From assembly GCF_001187535.1 (NCBI RefSeq), contig NZ_LFIO01001107.1, forward strand, positions 1-64,000: DNA of 64,000 nt, given 5' to 3'. The translations under genes were made by a program, and so were the position numbers. This document shows, in pieces, positions 43,397 through 50,926 of the stretch. The stretch is from Rhizobium ecuadorense (GTDB lineage Bacteria > Pseudomonadota > Alphaproteobacteria > Rhizobiales > Rhizobiaceae). Within the stretch, counting starts at the first letter, position 1. The number at the start of each line of letters is the position of its first letter. Below the pieces are notes generated by a model. It ran no database searches. It was given only the letters and a program-made list of their open reading frames with translations, and was not told where the DNA came from.

Positions 43397-44167
43397 TTAA
43401 CTGCCTGTCTCATCCTTTTCGGCCAACGCCGGCTCCTGCTGCATCGTTTCCTCATAGCTTCTGATGAATGCTTCGTGCTCATCGCTCAACGCCTTAATCG
43501 CCTCCCTGGCGCCGGTCTGGAAGTAGTCGTGAATTATGGAGGAGCTGCGCACAAGAATGCCTATGAAGCTGCTCAGAGTGGATGCGAGGCTGTCTGCCTG
43601 TGGCTGATCGAAGATGACAAGCTCCCAATTATCTCCTTCGACGCGCAGATGCCGATTGGTCAGGGCGCGGATGTTGTTGTGCGTCTCATTGCACAGGCTG
43701 TTGTAGACTGAGCGATAAATGTCCTCCATGCCCGCGCGACGGAACCGCTCGTAGACATTTAGGGGAGGGGTTAACGACAGTGCATCAAGATCAACCCTAT
43801 GCTGTGCCAGCAATGAGGCGGCCTCAGGGTTGTTCGTAAAACCCTGCAAAAACGGGTTTCCCCCTGCAACGCCATGCTGCGCAAGCTTTATCCACTGCTC
43901 GTGGAAGGAAGCTTTCATGTGGTTCAGATAAGTATCGTCGCGACACAGGTTCTCAATGTCCACGAACGCCTCCAACGTGGCACGGAGAATAATATCCAAT
44001 GTGACGTGTTGACCGGATCGGTGCAGCACCATGGCGTCCTGCGTCTGTTCTATGATGGTGGCGTACAAGGACACGATCGTCCGGTGGAGAGGACTACCCT
44101 TGTCGAACTTAATCTCCGTGAGATGCTTGTAGGCTTCGGCAAAAGTATAGGACAGAAAATCGAGCAT
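43397..44167 (-). CDS. DUF5677-type protein, possible cargo
   Basis: A 256-residue, mostly helical protein. The segment VYNSLCNETHNNIRAL (about residues 160-175) matches the LC-x2-x-H-x-N core of DUF5677 and related HEPN-like helical domains; LRATLEAFVDIENLCRDDTY precedes it. GAGGA lies seven bases before the ATG. It is convergent with the HEPN-motif gene and next to the element operon. DUF5677 proteins are frequent in mobile elements; the function is not established. Confidence 0.7.
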   Translation of the reverse strand: MLDFLSYTFAEAYKHLTEIKFDKGSPLHRTIVSLYATIIEQTQDAMVLHRSGQHVTLDIILRATLEAFVDIENLCRDDTYLNHMKASFHEQWIKLAQHGVAGGNPFLQGFTNNPEAASLLAQHRVDLDALSLTPPLNVYERFRRAGMEDIYRSVYNSLCNETHNNIRALTNRHLRVEGDNWELVIFDQPQADSLASTLSSFIGILVRSSSIIHDYFQTGAREAIKALSDEHEAFIRSYEETMQQEPALAEKDETGS

Positions 44168-44233
44168 CCACAGTCCTCATTCCCCACTGTTGATAGGTTT
44201 CGCAATATGGCCGATCCGTTCGAGTTCTGCACG

Positions 44234-44572
44234 TTATTTGATAAGATCATCTGCCGGATACTCGGCGCGCGGTGGTGCATACGGTGACCAGCCGAATCGC
44301 GCCTGGAGTGCGAATCTAATCGCCCGTAGCGCCACATCATCATTGCCAGCGGTGAGGCGGAGCAGATGCGCTATCAACGCGCTTTCGAGCTTTGCGGCAC
44401 CGACGTCCAGCTCCCGGCGATAGCGCTTCCGCAGCGTCTTTGGGCTGACGGCGAGGATGCGGCAGATTTCGGGCTGCGGAACGGCCTGACCTGCAAGCAC
44501 CTGGACCAGACGACGTTGCATGTCCGTGGGGTGATGCCGGGGTCGGCCGGAGGTGCTTTTCTGGTTTTCCAT
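44234..44572 (-). CDS. Phage TerS-like small HTH protein
   Basis: A 112-residue DNA-binding protein. GRPRHHPTDMQRRLVQVLAG, then QPEICRILAVSPKTLRKRYR and the following helices DVGAAKLESALIAHLLRLTA and LQARFGWSPYAP match a small protein that in many rhizobial prophages lies next to the large terminase gene and looks like a terminase small subunit. Here no large terminase follows, so it could redirect helper-phage packaging. Start at 44572 by domain boundary; the ribosome-binding site is weak. Confidence 0.6.
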   Translation of the reverse strand: MENQKSTSGRPRHHPTDMQRRLVQVLAGQAVPQPEICRILAVSPKTLRKRYRRELDVGAAKLESALIAHLLRLTAGNDDVALRAIRFALQARFGWSPYAPPRAEYPADDLIK

Positions 44573-44685
44573 GATAGGCGGGAAAAACCCGTCCTCGATG
44601 TTCTGCCGGCGAGAAAAAAATCCGGGAGTGAGAAGGCGCGCGGGTCTTTTGACGGCGGCCATTTTGGCGTTGGCTCACCCCCCGG

Positions 44686-44889
44686 CTACCCCTGCTGCAT
44701 GAGCATCTTCCAGCCTAGCTCAACCCACTCCGGCAGCAGGCTCTCGAAGGCGACCTCCTCGACCATCATCGGCAATGGGATCGACCAGAAGAACGTCTCA
44801 TCATCGTCTGTCCAAGCATAGAAGCCGACATTCCGGCCATCTTCGCAGAGGACCGGATCGACCTGCGAAATGTCATCGACCGGGATCAT
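44686..44889 (-). CDS. Small acidic protein, 67 aa
   Basis: GGAG lies eight bases before the ATG, and the start codon overlaps the stop of the preceding gene (ATGA), a sign of translational coupling. The product is acidic and rich in aromatic residues (NVGFYAWTDDDETFFWSIPL). No family recognised; a possible phage-structural or moron-type protein. Confidence 0.6.
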   Translation of the reverse strand: MIPVDDISQVDPVLCEDGRNVGFYAWTDDDETFFWSIPLPMMVEEVAFESLLPEWVELGWKMLMQQG

Positions 44890-45080
44890 GTTGCCGTCTC
44901 CGATCGAGCCGCGACCCGGACGACGGGACGGCTCTTTGTCGCGCCGACCTGACCTTCAAGAAGCAGGAGACGGGCCTCAACCGCGTCGAGACGGGCCGCT
45001 ATTGGGGATAGGTTCCGTTCTAGGTGATCCTTCACGATCTGGACGATCTCGGCGCCGAATTGTTTGCCGTCAAAGCTCAT
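44886..45080 (-). CDS. Small coiled-coil protein, 64 aa
   Basis: Begins MSFDGKQFGAEIVQIVKDHL and continues with a heptad-like helix IAARLDAVEARLLLLEGQV. GGAGG is eight bases before the ATG at 45080; an ATG two codons earlier lies too close to it. It follows the capsid gene by 15 bp and overlaps the next gene by ATGA. It resembles short hypothetical proteins found after capsid genes in rhizobial prophages. Confidence 0.65.
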   Translation of the reverse strand: MSFDGKQFGAEIVQIVKDHLERNLSPIAARLDAVEARLLLLEGQVGATKSRPVVRVAARSETAT

Positions 45081-45095
45081 CTGCATATCCTCCGA

Positions 45096-46109
45096 TCAAC
45101 CCGACGCCAGCGCCGGCCATTCGATGTCCGTCAGGACGGCGAGCGCGTCGGGCGTGCCGGCGACGGCGCCGAAGAGCGCGGAGACCTTCACGGCGACGGC
45201 GTTGGTCTGCCAGAGCGAGACCGTGGGCGTTGCCGTCGGCGTGATGGCGTCCATGGTCGGCGCGTCGTTCATCTGAAGTGCGGCATGGCGCGCGATATCG
45301 ATGCCGAGCGATTCGATATCCCCGACGACTCGGTCACCGTCGATCAGCATTAACGTGCCGGCGGCGAGGCCGGCCGAGACGGCGAACGGCAGGTTCAAAA
45401 ATTCGGAAACGCCTTCCGGCGAGGCGCTTCCTCGGCCGTCATTGAGCAAGGCAATGCTATTCGCGGTATCGGGCGCGGCGATCCAGCAGAGCCGGCCTTC
45501 CCCGCTGTTGACCGCGTCCAGCAGCTGCTTCAAGTCGGCGGCATGATTGTCGGTGGCAGCGAAGGTCGGTGTGGCGGATGTGATGAGCGTGCTGAGCGCG
45601 CCGACGTCGAGCGCCTTCGCGACTGCCCGGCGAAGTTGACGGGAGACGAAACTCTGACTTGCGGCCGAACTATTTTCGAGGATTTCGCGGCTCAACACGA
45701 TGACGGCGTCGGCCTGTTGCGGCAGGAGCGCATCGCCGTTCAACGACATGCGCGAGACGGGGCGAGCTTGGCCATCGCCGGTCACACCGCCGACGGCTCC
45801 TTCCGCGACGGCGCCGACACTGGAACCCAACGGCGCGCGGGTCAGGACTCCGAGATCGAGCAGAGCCGCGAAAGCCGATCTGCCGCCCAGCGCTTGGAGG
45901 AACGCGCTGCTCGCGGCCTGCATATCGGCCAGACCGGAGGCCCATGCCGGATCGCTCAGCGTCCCGGCGCCGACCGCCGCTTTCAGAATTCGTTGCGCCG
46001 GTGCCGGCATTCGAAGCCGGTCTGCGATGTCGCCGGTCGACTCGCCCGTCCGCTCGCAGATGGCGAGGGCGCGGACGATGGACAAGATTGTTGCCGCGTG
46101 TTCGTTCAT
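45096..46109 (-). CDS. HK97-type major capsid protein-like
   Basis: A 337-residue phage capsid-family protein. AGGAG is eight bases before the ATG. Landmarks: SREILENSSAASQSFVSRQL with the long helix before the A-domain, LNLPFAVSAGLAAGTLMLID with G-D-x-V, and the ending TVSLWQTNAVAVKVSALFGA, which matches the closing strand of HK97 gp5-like proteins. No head protease, portal or terminase gene is next to it. In a satellite it would make a small capsid; in a dead prophage it would be a remnant. Confidence 0.75.
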   Translation of the reverse strand: MNEHAATILSIVRALAICERTGESTGDIADRLRMPAPAQRILKAAVGAGTLSDPAWASGLADMQAASSAFLQALGGRSAFAALLDLGVLTRAPLGSSVGAVAEGAVGGVTGDGQARPVSRMSLNGDALLPQQADAVIVLSREILENSSAASQSFVSRQLRRAVAKALDVGALSTLITSATPTFAATDNHAADLKQLLDAVNSGEGRLCWIAAPDTANSIALLNDGRGSASPEGVSEFLNLPFAVSAGLAAGTLMLIDGDRVVGDIESLGIDIARHAALQMNDAPTMDAITPTATPTVSLWQTNAVAVKVSALFGAVAGTPDALAVLTDIEWPALASG

Positions 46110-46186
46110 TTCGATAACTCCTGCTTTGACCCACAAGGGTGCAGGCCGAAACGCTCATGGGGAAGGACCTTAAACGCTCGAAACGC

Positions 46187-46483
46187 TCACAGGCTATTGT
46201 CCCCGGCGTGACGGCGGAGGCGCGGGACCGAGACCAGAAGGCGGCCGCCCCGCTTAACGCCGATGGAATGATCCTTCACCCATCTGCGGATCGTCTGCTT
46301 GGAAACGCCGGCGCGCTGAGCGCCGGTCCCCGCATCAATGAGATTTTCCTCAGCGAAGTCGTCGGCGGCGTCCAGCTCCGGCACCGGCGCGCCGGCCATA
46401 TCAGCTCGCAGAGCCAGCAGCCCGTCGAGGTGCCGGCGTGTGGCCGAGATCAGCAGGTCGATCCGTCTGAGCCTATCCGTCAT
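46187..46483 (-). CDS. Small HTH protein, 98 aa
   Basis: The C-terminal half has a winged/MerR-like helix-turn-helix: GAQRAGVSKQTIRRWVKDHS followed by IGVKRGGRLLVSV, the excisionase-like fold. The N-terminal half is a helix (LISATRRHLDGLLALRADMA). The start overlaps the stop of the previous gene by ATGA. Probably a DNA-binding regulator or excisionase-like protein of the element. Confidence 0.65.
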   Translation of the reverse strand: MTDRLRRIDLLISATRRHLDGLLALRADMAGAPVPELDAADDFAEENLIDAGTGAQRAGVSKQTIRRWVKDHSIGVKRGGRLLVSVPRLRRHAGDNSL

Positions 46484-47061
46484 GGGTCGGTTTCCTTCCC
46501 CGTCTCCGAGGAACGGGAATGCCGTCGATGCTGCCGCGAAATGAAATCGGCAACCGCGTCGGCTGATGTCCGCTTCGTTCGTTCGTCCCGGCCGGCGAAC
46601 AATGCTGGATCGACGGGAGCGCTTGCCGTCTTCAGGGCTGCTTCAGCCATGTCAGCATTCCGCTTGGCGCGCCACTTGGCGACGGCCTCCGGATCGCCGG
46701 CCGGCGCCGGTAGGGCGCGGGGCTCCTCGGGCCACTGGTAGAGCCTCCGCTCTTCGGCGGCCCGCCGTGCTCTTTCGCGAAACGGTTCCATCACGCGGTC
46801 GATTTGAGCGCGCAGTTCGCTTGGCGATGGCATAAAGGCGTGGCCTAGCGAATTCTGATTGATCCGGCGTTCCGCCTCCAATAACGCCCATCGGCTGACC
46901 CCTTCGAGCGCTTGCATGTAGGCGGGCTTCACGAGCCGGAAATCGCTTGGCGTGCGGCATGGGTAAGCCGCGAGGAGGCGGGTCAGCACGACAAGCTTCT
47001 CAGCGTCGGACGCCGCGCGAGACATATCGGGCTGGACAGCCGGTAGGTTCAAACCCGTCAT
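46480..47061 (-). CDS. Element protein of unknown function, 193 aa
   Basis: A mainly helical protein with YPCRTPSDFRLVKPAYMQAL then GVSRWALLEAERRINQNSLG and FMPSPSELRAQIDRVMEPFR; this pattern recalls replication-associated or helicase-loader-like proteins of phages. The ATG at 47061 overlaps the stop of the preceding gene by ATGA; longer frames upstream lie in that gene. Function not assigned. Confidence 0.65.
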   Translation of the reverse strand: MTGLNLPAVQPDMSRAASDAEKLVVLTRLLAAYPCRTPSDFRLVKPAYMQALEGVSRWALLEAERRINQNSLGHAFMPSPSELRAQIDRVMEPFRERARRAAEERRLYQWPEEPRALPAPAGDPEAVAKWRAKRNADMAEAALKTASAPVDPALFAGRDERTKRTSADAVADFISRQHRRHSRSSETGKETDP

Positions 47062-47804
47062 TGGAAAAGTCCTCGTTGCTGTTCTCTCTCGTGGGCTCGG
47101 CGTGCCTCTTCGAGCGCTTGCTCTGCGATGTGGGCTGGACCCTGCCGGCGATCCGTTCCCTTTCGATTTGCGTCGGCGGCATCCTTCCGCGCCCATATTC
47201 TCCAGGTTGCCTCCCAATCGAGTTTGCGGCCTCCGGCACCGGGTCTGTTTTTCCAGTAGTCGACGAAGTTGAGTGCGCTTCGCCTCGCCCCTTCGGTCGT
47301 CATACCCTCCGCCAGGGCAATGGAGATGTCCGGGCTGAAGTTTTCGGGGATGCGGGTGCCGCGCTCGTGAGCGACGCGCTTACGCGCCTCCGTTTTATCC
47401 GTGTTCTCTTCTTCAAAGTGTTCAATAAGGGAGGCACCGGCAATTGGGTGCCGGTACTCTCGTGCCGGTGTGCCGGTAGTAGACGTTTGTTTACCGGCAT
47501 CAGCATGCCGATAGTCACGGCCCGGAAAACAGTAGTGGTTTTGAGCCCGACCGCGCTTTCTCGATCCGGATCGTTCGATCTTTAACCAGCCGCAGGCGCA
47601 TAGGCTCGTAAGCGCGTAACGCACGGCACGCTCGCCCAGTCCGGTATCCGCGATGATCGTTTGCTGCGCTGGAAAGCAAGCGCCGGTGACTGCGTCCATG
47701 TAATGGAGCAGGCGAAAAGCTACTCTGAAATCACTTGGCGAGAGGCGGCCGTCGACTGACATGCGGTCGAGCAGGTCGAGCTTCCAAGCGGCGAAATTTC
47801 TCAT
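47058..47804 (-). CDS. Winged-helix replication-type protein of the element
   Basis: A 248-residue protein with an N-terminal winged helix (SPSDFRVAFRLLHYMDAVTG, CFPAQQTIIADTGLGERAVR, LTSLCACGWLKIERSG) that is typical of phage and plasmid replication initiators and of DnaT/DnaD-like loaders. A second helical region (IPENFSPDISIALAEGM to LDWEATWRIWARKDAADA) is the C-terminal domain common in such proteins. GAGGT precedes the ATG. Probably starts element DNA replication together with the next coupled gene. Confidence 0.7.
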   Translation of the reverse strand: MRNFAAWKLDLLDRMSVDGRLSPSDFRVAFRLLHYMDAVTGACFPAQQTIIADTGLGERAVRYALTSLCACGWLKIERSGSRKRGRAQNHYCFPGRDYRHADAGKQTSTTGTPAREYRHPIAGASLIEHFEEENTDKTEARKRVAHERGTRIPENFSPDISIALAEGMTTEGARRSALNFVDYWKNRPGAGGRKLDWEATWRIWARKDAADANRKGTDRRQGPAHIAEQALEEARRAHEREQQRGLFQ

Positions 47805-47820
47805 GACGCGCCACCTCGCT

Positions 47821-48063
47821 TTAAGTCCGCTTGCTCAACCGCTCATGCAGCTCGTCAAGCTGTTGGCGCTGTTTTGCTGATAGTGGATCCGACCGTCTCG
47901 ATATGGCGAAAAGGAATTCGCGCTCTTGTCGCGAGAGCCTGCCGACTCCGTGGTCGAGGCACCAACGCGCTTTTTCGGGGTCGGTCATACCGGCGGCGTC
48001 GTGGGGTGGTCGCCATTGTGGCATAGGAATGGCTGTCTGTGCGTCGAGGCGGTCGGGGTTCAT
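47821..48063 (-). CDS. Small hypothetical element protein, 80 aa
   Basis: Starts at ATG 48063, one base after the stop of the preceding gene. Sequence shows MTDPEKARWCLDHGVGRLSR and QRQQLDELHERLSK, a helical protein with no recognised family. It lies 16 bp before the winged-helix gene in the same operon. Confidence 0.55.
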   Translation of the reverse strand: MNPDRLDAQTAIPMPQWRPPHDAAGMTDPEKARWCLDHGVGRLSRQEREFLFAISRRSDPLSAKQRQQLDELHERLSKRT

Positions 48064-48064
48064 G

Positions 48065-48313
48065 TCAGTACCACCCAATCGCTCGGCCGATCCGGACCAG
48101 CGCAAATTCAATATCGCCCTTTTCGAGGTCGGACCGGATATCTGCGAGTAAGTCGGGATCGGGCACTGCCTCCAGTTCGATCTCCAGATCAATGACTTCA
48201 TCTTCGAGGTCGGTAACTTGGGCTTCCAGTGCGGCGATCCGCGTCTTGAGCGGCGCGACGTCGTCGTCATCTGGCTGCTTAGGAGCGGTAGTTTTCGAAA
48301 TTTCGCGATGCAT
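48065..48313 (-). CDS. Small acidic coiled-coil protein, 82 aa
   Basis: GAGGTGA lies eight bases before the ATG at 48313, which decides the start against a longer frame. The middle is a heptad-repeat helix (APLKTRIAALEAQVTDLEDE, VIDLEIELEAVPDPDLLADI), followed by an acidic C-terminal helix. Unknown function; possibly an element-specific assembly or regulatory factor. Confidence 0.6.
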   Translation of the reverse strand: MHREISKTTAPKQPDDDDVAPLKTRIAALEAQVTDLEDEVIDLEIELEAVPDPDLLADIRSDLEKGDIEFALVRIGRAIGWY

Positions 48314-48440
48314 AACGTTCACCTCAAGGTGGACGCCGCGATCTTGCGCGTTAAACTCGATGGGACTAAATTTTGGGGCACTTTCCGATGCCTGCAAGTC
48401 CCAATAGAGCCGCCGCGCGTCGTCAGCGTGGCGGCTCGGT

Positions 48441-48818
48441 TTAATTGGCGGAGTTGGTGGCCGTGCGTGATGCCTGATCACGCTCAGCTATTCGATCGCG
48501 CACCCATTGTTCGACCTCAGCGCGGACAAACGCGATGCGTTTGCCGCCGAGGGCGACGGCAGCGGGAAACAGCCCGAGCGAGCGCCACCGATTGACGGCT
48601 GTGCGGGACAGGCTGATCAGCTTGCAGGCGTCATTAAGGGAAATCAGGACAGGCACGTCGAAAGTGGGCGGAGCCGTCGAACGGTTTGCCTTGAGGTTGT
48701 CGACCTCGATTTTAAGTTTAGCGATTTCGGATCCGAAGCCAAGATTTGTGGCTTGGCGGCCTTGGTCCGCACAGAGGTCGCCGATCCGGCCCTGGTGCCG
48801 TTTGAGAGCTTTTTCCAT
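48441..48818 (-). CDS. AlpA-like DNA-binding regulator
   Basis: A 125-residue protein. The C-terminal half is an AlpA/excisionase-type winged helix: VLISLNDACKLISLSRTAVN, RWRSLGLFPAAVALGGKRIA and VRAEVEQWVRDRIAERD. A helical N-terminal extension precedes it (about residues 1-48). AlpA proteins activate integrase or satellite genes and are a hallmark of PICI-like satellites and P4-type elements. GGAG precedes the ATG. First gene of the minus-strand operon after the integrase-linked gene. Confidence 0.8.
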   Translation of the reverse strand: MEKALKRHQGRIGDLCADQGRQATNLGFGSEIAKLKIEVDNLKANRSTAPPTFDVPVLISLNDACKLISLSRTAVNRWRSLGLFPAAVALGGKRIAFVRAEVEQWVRDRIAERDQASRTATNSAN

Positions 48819-48937
48819 TTGCCACTCCGCGTTTGGAACGGCTAGTTCAACAAAGCCGCTCGGGTTAGCAGCTGACTAAATATGCCCGTCGAAGTCGGCA
48901 GTCGTACCAAAATTGCATTGACGAAATTGGGTACGGT

Positions 48938-49552
48938 CTAGCGCATGTCAGAATATTGTTCCCATATCCTCTCAAGCGTCCGCTCCGGAACATGGCTTCC
49001 CATGCCGGCGAGCGCCTTGGACAGGATCGAGCAGCCGGATTCGCTCGCGTCAGGGTCACCATGCAGGGCACGGTTTCTGGTCGGGCTGAAGCCGTGGTCC
49101 TGCAACATGTACAACGCCATGCAGTATTGGAAATCCCGAGCGCGGTTTCCACGCACCTTCGGCAACCTCTTGCGCAACAGGCTGATCAGAAACTCACCAA
49201 AAGAGGATGGCAGAGGTTGTCCTGTTTCCAGGAGCCAGATGGCAATAGCGGTCACTTGGTCGCCGGCCTCTTTATTGCCAGCGACGGCGGTTTTTAACAG
49301 ATCGTCCAGTTTGTCCGAATCGAGAAGGCGGGCCTGAAGGTAGACGGGATCACCACTGTCGGGGCGACTAAGCCACCGTCCCGCGTTGCCATCTGGTTGG
49401 ACAATGCCCGAGCGCCGTGCTTTATCCAAGTCTGCCCGTCCCTGGCCCCGTTGCGACGCCGTCAGCTCGGTCGGCAAAAAGCGCTCCAGTTGCCGCCGCA
49501 CGAGTTCAATCGCTTTCTCTGCATCAATGGGCTGCGTCACGGTCGATCTCAC
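48938..49552 (-). CDS. Hypothetical protein next to the integrase, 204 aa
   Basis: A helical protein with IELVRRQLERFLPTELTASQ, LLRKRLPKVRGNRARDFQYC and a final TLERIWEQYSDMR. It starts at GTG 49552 inside the integrase gene (29 bp overlap); a second GTG at 49540 is an alternative. I do not recognise the family. Overlap with the integrase suggests co-transcription, as for an excision or lifestyle-control partner. Confidence 0.6.
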   Translation of the reverse strand: MRSTVTQPIDAEKAIELVRRQLERFLPTELTASQRGQGRADLDKARRSGIVQPDGNAGRWLSRPDSGDPVYLQARLLDSDKLDDLLKTAVAGNKEAGDQVTAIAIWLLETGQPLPSSFGEFLISLLRKRLPKVRGNRARDFQYCMALYMLQDHGFSPTRNRALHGDPDASESGCSILSKALAGMGSHVPERTLERIWEQYSDMR

Positions 49553-50771
49553 TCTTCCGCCGCTCCATGGTCAGCACTTTGCCCGTGTTCGTGGTTGAGC
49601 AATAGCTGGCCCATGCCTCCAACAACTTCCGCCGCTTCGCCAATGCCGAGCCGCGCCGATAGGCCGCCTCGACGCCCTGTATTACGTGCGCCAGCGCAGC
49701 CTCTGCCACATCTCGCGGGAAGCTGGTCGCGTCTCCGCACCAATCGCGGAAGGCAGATCGGAAGCCGTGGACTGTGAAACTGCCGACCTCCAAGCGGCGC
49801 ATCGTCATTGCCATTGCCATACCGGAGATTGGCTTCCGGGGCGCTTGACCGGGAAATACGAAATCGGAAAGCCGCTTCTCGTGGAGCGCCTTCAATATCG
49901 CCATGGCGCGAGGGGAAAGCGGTACGACGTGTTCTTTCCCGGCCTTCATCCGCTCTGCCGGGACCGTCCAAGTGGCTGCGTCAAAGTCGATCTCCGACCA
50001 ACGCGCGTTCAGGACCTCGCCGGAACGGGTCGCTGTCAGGATGCACAATTCTAGCGCACGAGCGCCAAGCCCTTCCGCTTGGCTCAGCCTCACCATGAAC
50101 GCCGGAACATCCACATAGGGCATTGCCGCATGGTGACCGCGTTTTAGTTTTCGGCGTTCGCCGAGGACGTGATCGAGATGGCCTTTCCACCGCGCCGGGT
50201 TTTCGCCATCGCGCAGCTTGAGCGCTTTGGCATAGTCGAGAACCTTCTCGATCCGACCGCGCAACCGTGACGCGGTTTCCTGTTTATCCTGCCACAAGGG
50301 GCGAAGAACGCGCACAACATCGTCGGTCGCGACATCGGTCACAGGTATCTTGCGCAGCGGCTTGGCATAAACCTCCAAGGTCATCCGCCATTGCGCCTTA
50401 TGCTTTTCGTTGCGGAAGGTGGTTTCCTTCGCTGCAAGGAGATCGTCGCAGACCTCGCCGAACGTCTTTGGTTTTACAGCGGCGATGCGTTCCGGCAATT
50501 CATTGAACGGATCACCGCCGCGCCCGAGAATGCCGCGTACCGCTTCGGCTTTGTCCCGCGCGTCTGCGAGCGACACATGGCGAACGCCGCTGCTGTAGGA
50601 GCCGAGCCCAAGTTCGCGGCGCAATTTATGCCGAATCCAAATGAACACCCAAGATGCCGACCCGCTCGCCTGGACGTATAGCCACAGCCCGTCGCCGTCG
50701 CCTAGCTTGTCTGTTTTCCCGGCCTTGAGCGCGGCCTTGACCTTTGTCTCTGTGAGCTTGTGGCGGGCCAT
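49524..50771 (-). CDS. Tyrosine integrase
   Basis: A 415-residue phage integrase. N-terminal DUF4102-type arm-binding domain (KLTETKVKAALKAGKTDKLG, GDGLWLYVQASGSASWVFIW), core-binding domain (about 105-205) and catalytic domain with the Arg in TATRSGEVLNARWSEID, HGFRSAFRDW (HxxR) and HVIQGVEAAYRRG (His and the nucleophilic Tyr). ATG at 50771 is chosen over an upstream start. It lies 141 bp from attR, oriented away from it, and its target is tRNA-Ser(GCT). Confidence 0.93.
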   Translation of the reverse strand: MARHKLTETKVKAALKAGKTDKLGDGDGLWLYVQASGSASWVFIWIRHKLRRELGLGSYSSGVRHVSLADARDKAEAVRGILGRGGDPFNELPERIAAVKPKTFGEVCDDLLAAKETTFRNEKHKAQWRMTLEVYAKPLRKIPVTDVATDDVVRVLRPLWQDKQETASRLRGRIEKVLDYAKALKLRDGENPARWKGHLDHVLGERRKLKRGHHAAMPYVDVPAFMVRLSQAEGLGARALELCILTATRSGEVLNARWSEIDFDAATWTVPAERMKAGKEHVVPLSPRAMAILKALHEKRLSDFVFPGQAPRKPISGMAMAMTMRRLEVGSFTVHGFRSAFRDWCGDATSFPRDVAEAALAHVIQGVEAAYRRGSALAKRRKLLEAWASYCSTTNTGKVLTMERRKSEIDRDAAH

Positions 50772-50775
50772 TTCT

Positions 50776-50861
50776 TTCCTAACCGTTTTCCTAATCCGTC
50801 GCATTGATAACAAGGACGATAGCGGCCAACATGGTTACGAATATTGCCGCAAGATTAGGAA
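50776..50861. repeat. TTCCTAAYC boxes near attR
   Basis: TTCCTAACC at 50776 and TTCCTAATC at 50788 are 12 bp apart, and GATTAGGAA at 50853-50861 is an inverted copy. They lie immediately upstream of the integrase start and mirror the pair near attL. Confidence 0.5.
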
Positions 50862-50911
50862 ATGGCAAGGAATGTTGCCAATAAAGATAGTAAATTCAAA
50901 TTGTTGGCGGG

Positions 50912-50926
50912 CATCTTCTCCGCCAT
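50912..50926. other. attR core (15 bp direct repeat)
   Basis: Exact repeat of CATCTTCTCCGCCAT at 40490-40504. It marks the right end of the element; host DNA resumes after it. AAATTCAAAT at 50892-50901 lies close by. Confidence 0.85.

Larger units (their letters stand above)
40490..50926. mobile_element. Integrated phage-satellite-like element in tRNA-Ser(GCT), about 10.4 kb
   Basis: The element is bounded by a 15 bp direct repeat of the tRNA 3' end and carries a tyrosine integrase at its right end. Its minus-strand operon encodes an AlpA-like regulator, a replication-type winged-helix protein, small coupled genes, an HK97-type capsid-like protein and a TerS-like protein. No portal, large terminase, protease, tail or lysis gene is recognisable. 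Two likely cargo genes and several gene fragments occupy the left end. Size and content fit a phage satellite (PICI-like) or a strongly reduced prophage. Confidence 0.85.
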
